DNA from: Bordetella parapertussis
GTDB taxonomy: Bacteria > Pseudomonadota > Gammaproteobacteria > Burkholderiales > SG8-39
Assembly (NCBI GenBank): GCA_945906975.1
Contig: CAMDRY010000252.1
Span: forward strand, 1-5,216
Direction of reading: 5' to 3'
Length of the DNA: 5,216 bases
Shown here: positions 1-5,216 of the stretch, piece after piece
Layout of the letters: each line of letters opens with the position of its first letter
Position numbering within the stretch: the first letter of the stretch is position 1
Translations under genes and position numbers: made by a program
The notes under the pieces: generated by a model
The model's database searches: none
The model's input: the letters and a program-made list of their open reading frames with translations, nothing else
What the model was told of the DNA's origin: nothing

Positions 1-46
1 CGCCGACTGTCAGGCAAAGGCCTGCCAACAATATTGCAATCTTCAT
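1..46 (-). CDS. Partial gene, 5' end only; probable exported protein
   Basis: Only the first 15 codons lie in the window: Met-Lys-Ile-Ala-Ile-Leu-Leu-Ala-Gly-Leu-Cys-Leu-Thr-Val-Gly, then the edge. One lysine followed by an uninterrupted hydrophobic run is the start of a Sec-type signal peptide. The Cys at position 11 follows Ala-Gly-Leu, which is not a proper lipobox, so a lipoprotein is not supported. The ATG overlaps the sulfatase TGA as ATGA (46-43), and AGAAAGG sits 7 nt upstream inside the sulfatase gene. This is the usual arrangement for translational coupling, so it is probably the third gene of the Bug-sulfatase operon. The function cannot be read from what remains; a second binding protein or a secreted enzyme would both fit. 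Confidence 0.6.
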   Translation of the reverse strand, partial: MKIAILLAGLCLTVG

Positions 47-1407
47 CTCGCCGCCTTTCTGGTATCGAGCAGAGTTGGCACGAAATCGTCCGGGGCACCC
101 GCCGGGATCGGCGGAACGTGTTTCAGCGACGCCTGGAATGCAAGGATCATTTTCCGAATGGGCCCCCGCACCCAGCCTTGTGTGCTGCTTACATCCGACT
201 CCTCCTTGGGGTCCTGGATCAGATTGAACAGATAGGGCGTCTCGAGATGATTGGCACCTGCGTTTGGCTCCGCCTCCCAGACGAAGTGCATTTTCCAGTC
301 ACGCCACTTTGCCGCGCGTATTTCGTCCTTGATGAAATACACGAAACCTTCCCGATTCGACTTCTCCGTCTTGCCCGTAAAGAACGGCAGCTGGTCCACG
401 CCGTCAATGGGCCGGTCATCCGGGACCTTCACACCCGCTACCTCAGCCAGGGTCGGGAAAAGGTCTACGACATGCACGATTTCGTTGGAAACGAAGCCGG
501 TCGGGATTCGACCAGGCCAGCGCGCAATCAGAGGCACGCGCAAGGCCCCCTCCATCGCGGTGTGATACGTTCCCGTCCACATGCCTGCGCTGCCGCGCCA
601 CGGCCTGCGGTATTCAGGCCCGTTGTCACTGGCGAATATGAAGAGCGTGTTCTCTGCGGTGCCTGACGCATCGACCGCATCGATAATTTGACCCACACGC
701 GCGTCCATTTCCATCAAAGAGTCTGCAAAGTCGCCTTTTTTTGAGACGCCTTCGAAGCCGCGATGCGGAATCGTCGGAAAGTGCAGCTGGGTGAGGGGCA
801 CATACAAAAAGTAAGGTTTTTTTTTCGCCACCTGCCGTTGAATGAAGGAACAACTGCGGCGGGTCAACTCCGCGTCGATGCGGCGCCGCATCTCAAGGTC
901 GTAGACCTCGCGCTTTTGCGCCAACTCGCCTCGCTTGCCTTCCATGACATAGGGAATGTCCACCACAGAGGGGTCGAAGCCCACTTGTTCCATGAACATG
1001 CTTTCATTGGTCGTGCGGGGTATTCCGTACCATTCGTCGAAACCCTTGTCCTTGGGATAACGGCCTTCCTTGTCGCCCAAATGCCATTTTCCGAACATTG
1101 CGGTTGCGTAACCCGCATCAGAGAGCCGCTCGGCGATGGTAATTTCCCAGGGAATGAGCCCCTGGGGCAGCCCTGCGGGCACTGATTGCAGTGCGCCGGT
1201 TCGAATCGGATGACGCCCCGTCATCAAGGCAGAGCGGGTCGGGACGCAGTCACTCTCCACGTTGAAATTGAGCAATTGCAGGCCCTGCTTTGCCAGCGCG
1301 TCAATACGCGGTGTGGGCGCGCCGCGGATGGCGCCTCCGCCATAGCACCCGAGCTCACCCCAGCCCAGGTTGTCGGCAAGCACTAAAACGATATTGGTTT
1401 TTTGCAC
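43..1407 (-). CDS. Type I (formylglycine) sulfatase, arylsulfatase-like
   Basis: This 454-residue protein is an alkaline-phosphatase-superfamily sulfatase, which hydrolyses sulfate esters with a formylglycine made from an active-site Cys. Visible elements are the N-terminal metal site NIVLVLADNLGWGELGCYGG (5-24, ligand Asp12); the core C54-V-P-T-R58, followed by SALMTGRHPIRTG; the second signature GYATAMFGKWHL (99-110, Lys107, His109); His209 in PLTQLH; the metal pair Asp261-Asn262 in ASDNG; and EGALRVPLIARWPG (286-299). Asn13 replaces the usual second Asp, and Tyr281 lies where many relatives have a Lys. The start is GTG; the in-frame TAG at 1417-1419 leaves no other start upstream, and the protein then begins exactly as the family does. 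The Shine-Dalgarno is weak (AGAG region). There is no signal peptide, so it should act in the cytoplasm. It needs a maturation enzyme (FGE or anSME), and none is in the window. It starts 35 bp after the Bug gene. The fold is certain; the substrate is unknown. Confidence 0.93.
   Translation of the reverse strand: MQKTNIVLVLADNLGWGELGCYGGGAIRGAPTPRIDALAKQGLQLLNFNVESDCVPTRSALMTGRHPIRTGALQSVPAGLPQGLIPWEITIAERLSDAGYATAMFGKWHLGDKEGRYPKDKGFDEWYGIPRTTNESMFMEQVGFDPSVVDIPYVMEGKRGELAQKREVYDLEMRRRIDAELTRRSCSFIQRQVAKKKPYFLYVPLTQLHFPTIPHRGFEGVSKKGDFADSLMEMDARVGQIIDAVDASGTAENTLFIFASDNGPEYRRPWRGSAGMWTGTYHTAMEGALRVPLIARWPGRIPTGFVSNEIVHVVDLFPTLAEVAGVKVPDDRPIDGVDQLPFFTGKTEKSNREGFVYFIKDEIRAAKWRDWKMHFVWEAEPNAGANHLETPYLFNLIQDPKEESDVSSTQGWVRGPIRKMILAFQASLKHVPPIPAGAPDDFVPTLLDTRKAAR
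54..60 (-). promoter_or_regulatory. Ribosome-binding site for the partial gene at 46
   Basis: The minus strand reads AGAAAGG 7 nt before the ATG at 46-44, inside the last codons of the sulfatase gene. Its spacing supports a real start there rather than a chance ATG in the overlap. Confidence 0.5.
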
Positions 1408-1442
1408 GAAGGATCTCTATTTTCAGTTGGCAAGGCTGTCGA

Positions 1443-2420
1443 TCAGTCCAGCTTGAGCTTCAGACTCGGCACGACGCGCTCCCAGGTTTCGACGTTATCC
1501 TTGAGAAACCTGTCGAACTCCTGATGTCCGAGTGGCCTTGCGTCGATGCCGGCAGTGACGAGGCGTTGGCGCATTTCCTGCCCGGATAGTATCTTCAACA
1601 TCAAATCCGACATGCGTTTGACAAGCGGCTCCGGTGTGCCCGCGGGGGCGACCAGGCCCGCCCACTGCGCAAGGGCAATCTGCGGGAAACCAAGCTCGGT
1701 CAAGGTCGGCACATTCGGCAAGGATGATGAACGCTTGGGCGTAGTGACGGCAAGAATGCGCACGCCGCCGGTTTTCACGTGCGCCAGCATCGGCGCGAGG
1801 CCAAGGACGGCAAGCGGGGTCTGCCCGCTGATCACATCGTTGGTGGCCTGGCCGCCGCCTTTGTAGGGGATGTGGACGATGTCGATGCCGGCGAGTTTGG
1901 CAAGCCACTCCCCGACGACATTTTGTGAGGTCCCCGCGCCGGAAGTGGCGTAGGGAATGGTTCCCGGCTTGGCTTTGGCGGCGGCCAGCACTTCTTCAAA
2001 TGACTTGTAGGGGGAACGCGCTGATGCGGCGATGCTGATTGGTTGATCGCCGATCATCCCGATTCCCCGCACATCGCGCTTGAACTGCCATGTCAGCGCA
2101 GGTTGTATCACGTTGAGCATGGCAGCCGAGTCGGAGGCAAGGCCCAGCGTGTAGCCATCTGGCTTGGCTTGAACAACGGCTTGCATGCCAATGGCCCCCG
2201 AAGCGCCGGGGCGGTTTTCTACGATGACGGACTGATTCAAGGCCTTGCCAAACTCGACGCCGATCAGCCGGGCCACCGTGTCGTTGGTTCCGCCAACAGC
2301 CTGCGGAACGATGATTTTGACGGGTTGATCGGCGGGCCAGACGGCGAACACCGCAGAGGGGGCCGCCAGCGCAAGAGCGGACACCGTAGCGTAAGTTACC
2401 CGCCGGACAGTTGCTTTCAT
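1443..2420 (-). CDS. Bug/TctC-family tripartite tricarboxylate transporter substrate-binding protein
   Basis: This 325-residue protein is a periplasmic solute receptor of the Bug (Bordetella uptake gene) family, whose known ligands include carboxylates, amino acids and nicotinate-type acids. A Sec signal peptide covers residues 1-26 (basic MKATVRR, then a hydrophobic stretch, likely cut after Val-Phe-Ala26). The mature protein opens with the family hallmark WPADQPVKIIVP (28-39), then GGTNDTVARLIG (43-54). Other typical motifs are VENRPGASGAIG (67-78), KPDGYTL (86-92), HIPYKGGG (183-190), PTLTELGFP (238-246) and VAPAGTP (257-263). The length is normal. The ATG at 2420 has a good site, AAGGA, 8 nt upstream (2429-2433). 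No TctA or TctB membrane genes are here, so it is an orphan receptor, as most Bug proteins are; a shared or distant TctAB would be needed for uptake. It leads an apparent operon with the sulfatase and faces the LysR gene. The family is certain; the ligand is not predictable. Confidence 0.95.
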   Translation of the reverse strand: MKATVRRVTYATVSALALAAPSAVFAVWPADQPVKIIVPQAVGGTNDTVARLIGVEFGKALNQSVIVENRPGASGAIGMQAVVQAKPDGYTLGLASDSAAMLNVIQPALTWQFKRDVRGIGMIGDQPISIAASARSPYKSFEEVLAAAKAKPGTIPYATSGAGTSQNVVGEWLAKLAGIDIVHIPYKGGGQATNDVISGQTPLAVLGLAPMLAHVKTGGVRILAVTTPKRSSSLPNVPTLTELGFPQIALAQWAGLVAPAGTPEPLVKRMSDLMLKILSGQEMRQRLVTAGIDARPLGHQEFDRFLKDNVETWERVVPSLKLKLD

Positions 2421-2499
2421 GAAAGTCTTCCTTGAGCGATCAGGGGACTTGAAGCATGGGCCTTGGATTGAGAACGCGATAGTCGATTATTGTGGGTTT

Positions 2500-2520
2500 G
2501 TGATAAGCTTTTCCTATCAC
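2500..2520. promoter_or_regulatory. Putative LysR-type operator (T-N11-A box) in the divergent promoter region
   Basis: A perfect inverted repeat GTGATA-N9-TATCAC is centred at 2510. Written the LysR way it is GTGAT-N11-ATCAC, the canonical T-N11-A box with fully symmetric arms. It lies in the 125-bp spacer between the Bug ATG (2420) and the LysR ATG (2546), ending 25 bp before the latter. LysR regulators commonly bind such boxes to repress themselves and activate the divergent gene. On the minus strand AATAAT (2486-2491) could serve as a -10 for the Bug operon; no good -35 precedes it, which would suit an activator-dependent promoter with the box over the -35 region. The repeat is seen; the binding is inferred. 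Confidence 0.65.
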
Positions 2521-2545
2521 TGAATCCGGAAATATTGCAGCCCAG

Positions 2546-3547
2546 ATGCCTTCCCATTCGGCAATGTCGCTGTCTCACCTGAAGTTCAGGCACCTCATGC
2601 TGGTGCTACACCTGCTGGAGTTCCGAAACCTTCACAAGGCGGCAGAGCATCTGAGCATCAGCCAGCCCGCCGCAAGCGCGATGCTCGGCAACCTGGAGTC
2701 CTTGCTTGGCCTCCCGTTGTTCGTTCGCAGCCGGCAAGGGGTTGTTGCCACCAAGGAGGCCTGCTCATTGGCCGAGCGCGCGAGGTCCATGGCCAATGAG
2801 TTCGATGCCCTGGTACAGACAGTTGAACGGCTGCGTGAAAGCAGCCCCCCGCTGCTGAGGCTGGGGGTGGTTCCGCAGGCTTTCGTCGACTACCTGCCCA
2901 AAGCCATCGAGCATTTCAGGGCAGCTGGCGGTTGCGCCGCCTTGAGGACGCAGGAGGGTACCGCGCGGCAACTGGTAAGCCTGTTGTACGAAGGCTTGCT
3001 GGACTGCGTGGTGGGACGTCTCTCCAGCAGCGGCGTTTCAGAGGGGCAGGACCTGACGGAGCTCAGTTTCACGCCCCTTTATGACGAGCAGATATGCGTC
3101 ATCGAGGGCACCGCCGAGGCGCGCGAGAAGCGACCCAGCTATGCCAAACTCGCGCAGAGGGACTGGGTATTGCAGCGTCGTGACTCGAGCGTGCGGCGAG
3201 AGCTCGCAGATGCCTTTCTGCGTCGCGGCTTCATGCTCCCCGATCCGGTGGTGGAGACCACCAACTACATCCAAAACCTGTCGGTAGTGGGGAAGTCCAA
3301 TTATTGCAGCGTCGCGCCGCGCCGCGCCGTGGAGATGTACCTGCAACTCGGAACAGTCAGGATACTCGACATTCCTTTTGATATTGCACCGATGCCGGTA
3401 AGTTTCATTTTCAAGAAAACATCCGGGGCGAACATGAATCTGGTGCTTTTGCGCGAGAGTTTCGCGCATGCGACCCGATCTGCCAGCCACGCGCCGGGAC
3501 AACTCGGCCTGCGGCGCAAGCTCAAGAAGGCGCCGATGCGAGATTGA
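2546..3547 (+). CDS. LysR-type transcriptional regulator
   Basis: This 333-residue DNA-binding regulator has the standard LysR layout. The N-terminal winged helix-turn-helix spans about 11-70, with LHKAAEHLSISQPAASAMLG (29-48) containing the helix-turn-helix and LGLPLFVRSRQGVVAT (54-69) forming the wing. A linker helix follows (about 70-90), then a periplasmic-binding-protein-like effector domain from about residue 97 to 305. The opening LKFRHLMLVLHLLEFRNLHKAA resembles the LKFRHL... start of GbpR-type and aromatic-acid LysR regulators, but I cannot name an orthologue. The tail after about 310 is basic (RRKLKK). The ATG at 2546 is the furthest upstream usable start (TAA in frame at 2504-2506) and has only a weak, distant GGA; Met7 (2564) is an alternative with no better site, and neither affects the domain. 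It is divergent from the Bug operon, with a LysR box between them, so that operon and its own gene are the likely targets. The effector is unknown. Confidence 0.94.
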   Translation: MPSHSAMSLSHLKFRHLMLVLHLLEFRNLHKAAEHLSISQPAASAMLGNLESLLGLPLFVRSRQGVVATKEACSLAERARSMANEFDALVQTVERLRESSPPLLRLGVVPQAFVDYLPKAIEHFRAAGGCAALRTQEGTARQLVSLLYEGLLDCVVGRLSSSGVSEGQDLTELSFTPLYDEQICVIEGTAEAREKRPSYAKLAQRDWVLQRRDSSVRRELADAFLRRGFMLPDPVVETTNYIQNLSVVGKSNYCSVAPRRAVEMYLQLGTVRILDIPFDIAPMPVSFIFKKTSGANMNLVLLRESFAHATRSASHAPGQLGLRRKLKKAPMRD

Positions 3548-3762
3548 TGCGTCGCTCATCTGCGAAAGCCCCCCATCGGCAGCCGGGAGTTTTCCTGCAC
3601 TCCGTGAGGCGGAGAGATCGCAATCGGATTTTTCCGGCTTAGTCGATCAGAACTCATGGCGCGAGAACCGCATACTTGCGACGCGACTCCGTAGCGCATG
3701 GTAGACGTGTAAGATTCCCACTTCAGCCAGCCTTCCAGCCGGCGCAGTTCAACGGAGTGCAA
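3548..3762. other. Intergenic gap between the LysR gene and the nitrilase gene
   Basis: This 215-bp stretch has no convincing gene. A short hairpin CTCCG-TGAGG-CGGAG (3600-3614) is present, but no T run directly follows it, so it is not a standard terminator. A few T residues occur at 3629-3633 between CGGA and TCCG arms, too weak to call. I see no good -35/-10 pair for the nitrilase gene, although the length of the gap suggests that gene has its own promoter. Confidence 0.4.
3754..3757 (+). promoter_or_regulatory. Ribosome-binding site fixing the nitrilase start
   Basis: GGAG lies 5 nt before the ATG at 3763. It favours that ATG over an in-frame TTG at 3676, which would add 29 residues (rich in Arg, Pro and Gln) before the point where nitrilase homology begins. 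Confidence 0.6.
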
Positions 3763-4884
3763 ATGGGCGACACCTATCCGGTCGTGAAAGTGGCCGCGGT
3801 TCAGGCCGCGTCGGTGTTTCTGGACCGCGAAGCGTCCACCGAAAAGGCCTGCCGGCTGATCCGCGAGGCCGGAAGGAACGGCGCGCGCGTCATCGGCTTC
3901 CCGGAAGGGTTCATCCCGGCGCATCCGGTGTGGTACCACCACCACGCCGCGACCGGGGCGATCGCGACCGAACTTGCTGTCGAGCTGTTCAAGAACTCGG
4001 TGGAAATTCCCGGCGCGGAGATCGACGCCCTGTGCCAGGCCGCGCGCGACGCCAACGCGTACGTCGTCATGGGCGTGTGCGAAAAGCTGCCGCAGACCCT
4101 CGGCACCATGTTCAATTCCCAGGTCTACATCGGCCCGGACGGCACGCTGATCGGCAAGCACCAGAAGCTGGTTCCGACGGTCGGCGAGCGCCTCGTCCAC
4201 ATGGGGGGCTTCGGCGACACCTTCGGCGCGTTCCAGAGCGAATTCGGGCCGATGAGCGGACTGATCTGCGGGGAGAACTCCAATCCGCTCGCCGTATTCG
4301 CGCTCACAGCCGAAGGCACGCGCATTCACGTGATGAGCTGGCCGAACCACTTTCCCACCAGCGGCGACCCGATGCGCAACCGCGTTTCGGTGGATTCGCA
4401 GGCGTTCGCGCAGATGAGCAAGGCCTTCGTCATCTCCGCCTGCGGAACCGTGGATGAAGGGATGATACGCGCGCTACGGGCCGGGCCGGAGGCGGAGAAA
4501 TTTCTTCGCAGCCCGGACTGCTGCGGCGGCAGTGCCATCGTCGCGCCCAACAGCCGCATTCTCGCCGGTCCGATGGGCGCCGAAGAGGGGATTCTCTATG
4601 CCGAGTGCAACCTCGAGATCGGTATCCGCATGAAGTTGCGCCACGATTTCGCCGGGCATTACAACCGGTCCGACGTATTCCGACTCGAGATCAATCGCGC
4701 GCTGCCGAAGATCTACACCGTGCACGGCAGCGCCGAGACTCCCGCGCTGTCCTCGGACGCGGTCCGTGCGTTGCCCGCCGCCCCGCGAGCGCTTCCACCG
4801 GAGGTGAAAGCCTTGTCCGGGGCCGGTCGCGGCAAGCGTCCGGTCAAACGCGGCGAATCGCCGCCAGGCCGCAGGAAGCGCTAA
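3763..4884 (+). CDS. Nitrilase (carbon-nitrogen hydrolase superfamily)
   Basis: This 373-residue enzyme is of the nitrilase branch, which hydrolyses a nitrile to a carboxylic acid and ammonia through a Cys thioimidate. The catalytic set is complete: Glu48 in GFPEGFIPAHP (45-55), Lys135 in GKHQKLVPTVGER (131-143) with the second Glu142, and Cys169 in GLICGENSNPLAVFAL (166-181). GHYNRSDVF (298-306) matches the C-terminal GHYxRxDVF motif of true nitrilases, as do the overall length and the absence of a fused domain, so an amidase or beta-ureidopropionase is less likely. The Cys context is CGEN where well-studied nitrilases have CWE(H/N). The last 35 or so residues form a Pro/Arg/Lys-rich tail that looks disordered. 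The protein should be cytoplasmic and probably forms the spiral oligomers known for the family. Third-codon positions are almost all G or C, unlike the genes to the left. The substrate (aliphatic, arylaceto- or cyano-compound) cannot be decided from sequence alone. Confidence 0.92.
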   Translation: MGDTYPVVKVAAVQAASVFLDREASTEKACRLIREAGRNGARVIGFPEGFIPAHPVWYHHHAATGAIATELAVELFKNSVEIPGAEIDALCQAARDANAYVVMGVCEKLPQTLGTMFNSQVYIGPDGTLIGKHQKLVPTVGERLVHMGGFGDTFGAFQSEFGPMSGLICGENSNPLAVFALTAEGTRIHVMSWPNHFPTSGDPMRNRVSVDSQAFAQMSKAFVISACGTVDEGMIRALRAGPEAEKFLRSPDCCGGSAIVAPNSRILAGPMGAEEGILYAECNLEIGIRMKLRHDFAGHYNRSDVFRLEINRALPKIYTVHGSAETPALSSDAVRALPAAPRALPPEVKALSGAGRGKRPVKRGESPPGRRKR

Positions 4885-4896
4885 AGGAAAGGACAA

Positions 4897-4949
4897 GAGT
4901 CGCGCGCAGTACACACCGGGGATTCTCAGGCCCAGGCGCGCGGCGACTC
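4897..4949 (+). other. Long imperfect hairpin after the nitrilase gene
   Basis: GAGTCGC (4897-4903) pairs with GCGACTC (4943-4949). After one bulged G (4942), GCGC (4904-4907) pairs with GCGC (4938-4941). An upper stem, CCGGG (4916-4920) with CCC-A-GG (4931-4936), can close a 10-nt loop. It begins 12 bp after the nitrilase stop and ends 8 bp before a strong ribosome-binding site. No T run follows, so a classic intrinsic terminator is not supported; an RNA-stabilising or intercistronic structure, or chance in G+C-rich DNA, are the alternatives. Confidence 0.35.
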
Positions 4950-4957
4950 GACGCAAC

Positions 4958-4964
4958 AGGAGGT
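4958..4964 (+). promoter_or_regulatory. Strong Shine-Dalgarno before the 3'-edge open frame
   Basis: AGGAGGT is a near-perfect match to the 16S rRNA tail. It lies 7 nt before a TTG (4972) and 13 nt before an in-frame ATG (4978). It is the best such site in the window and the main reason to take the downstream frame seriously; its spacing points to the TTG. Confidence 0.5.
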
Positions 4965-4971
4965 GTTAGTC

Positions 4972-5216
4972 TTGAGGATGGAATCTTGGTTGGACCGACA
5001 ATATCAGGCCCCGGCGCAACAGATGTTTGACCGAGTCGACAGGACATCCGCACAGAATTCGGTTGTCGGCGGCCGGAATCTCGACCCAGAATACGCCGGT
5101 GCAACCAGCACTTTCCTGATTTCGGACATTTGGGACTTGCTGCCGGCGATAACTTCAGGGTTGGCGCGGTTGTTCACAGTTGCCTGCCCTCAGGCCGCCC
5201 TCTGCCGCAACCGCCG
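4972..5216 (+). CDS. Partial open frame running off the window; unknown protein
   Basis: From the TTG at 4972 (or the ATG at 4978) the frame stays open for 81 codons to the window edge, with no stop. It would otherwise be part of a 332-bp stretch with no gene after the nitrilase. The protein starts MRMESWLDRQYQAPAQQMFD and later holds a moderately hydrophobic segment, ISDIWDLLPAITSGLARLF (about 54-72). I recognise no family. For it: the AGGAGGT site at ideal spacing, the same strand as the nitrilase, and the lack of stops. Against it: the high G+C makes chance open frames common, third-position G+C is only about two thirds and not as extreme as in the nitrilase, and the last residues (CPQAALCRNR) look unconvincing. 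If real, it lies 87 bp after the nitrilase and could be co-transcribed with it. Confidence 0.4.
   Translation, partial: MRMESWLDRQYQAPAQQMFDRVDRTSAQNSVVGGRNLDPEYAGATSTFLISDIWDLLPAITSGLARLFTVACPQAALCRNR

Noticed and set aside
34..666. 210-residue open frame on the plus strand opposite the sulfatase
   Set aside because: It lies antisense to a gene with clear sulfatase motifs, and its translation is rich in Arg and Pro with no family features.
2468..2473. TTGAGA as a -35 element for the LysR gene
   Set aside because: No acceptable -10 hexamer lies 16-18 bp downstream.
3038..3559. 173-residue open frame antisense to the LysR gene
   Set aside because: It is a shadow of the LysR coding sequence in G+C-rich DNA; no recognisable protein and no ribosome-binding site that stands out.
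3600..3614. Hairpin CTCCG-TGAGG-CGGAG as a terminator of the LysR gene
   Set aside because: The stem is only 5 bp and no T run follows directly, so a terminator cannot be supported.
3676..3762. N-terminal extension of the nitrilase from a TTG start
   Set aside because: The extra 29 residues show no nitrilase similarity, and GGAG is correctly spaced before the ATG at 3763.
3556..4350. 264-residue open frame antisense to the nitrilase
   Set aside because: The opposite strand encodes an intact nitrilase with all catalytic residues; this frame is composed of Arg, Ala, Val and Asp runs typical of shadows.
4844..5104. 86-residue minus-strand open frame at the right end
   Set aside because: It overlaps the nitrilase 3' end and is basic and serine/proline-rich with no motif; the plus-strand frame with AGGAGGT is the better candidate.

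Overview
The window is about 60% G+C by eye and carries tightly packed bacterial genes. An orphan Bug-type (TctC family) periplasmic binding protein next to a divergent LysR regulator is typical of Burkholderiales (betaproteobacteria), where Bug genes are greatly expanded. That is an inference from gene content; the window holds no rRNA, tRNA, mobile element or CRISPR array to confirm it.

Layout. On the minus strand, read right to left, are a Bug solute-binding protein (2420-1443), a cytoplasmic-looking type I sulfatase (1407-43, GTG start), and the first 15 codons of a third gene with a signal-peptide-like start (46-1), which overlaps the sulfatase stop in an ATGA. The spacings (35 bp, then a 4-bp overlap) suggest one operon. 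A LysR regulator (2546-3547) is transcribed divergently from it. The 125-bp spacer contains a near-ideal LysR box, GTGAT-N11-ATCAC. After a 215-bp gap comes a nitrilase-superfamily enzyme on the plus strand (3763-4884), with the Glu-Lys-Cys catalytic set intact and a much higher third-position G+C than the left-hand genes. A 53-bp hairpin follows it. A strong AGGAGGT ribosome-binding site then precedes an open frame (4972-5216) that runs off the window end and matches no family I recognise.

How the genes may work together (inference). The LysR protein probably senses a small molecule and controls the Bug-sulfatase operon. The Bug protein would bind an organic acid or related solute in the periplasm, and the sulfatase would cleave a sulfate ester after uptake. 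The nitrilase could belong to the same catabolic repertoire, but its composition and its own 5' gap suggest a separate unit, perhaps of different origin. No clearly new system is visible. The most useful points are the LysR box, the divergent active site of the sulfatase, the composition break near 3550-3760, and the two partial genes at the edges.
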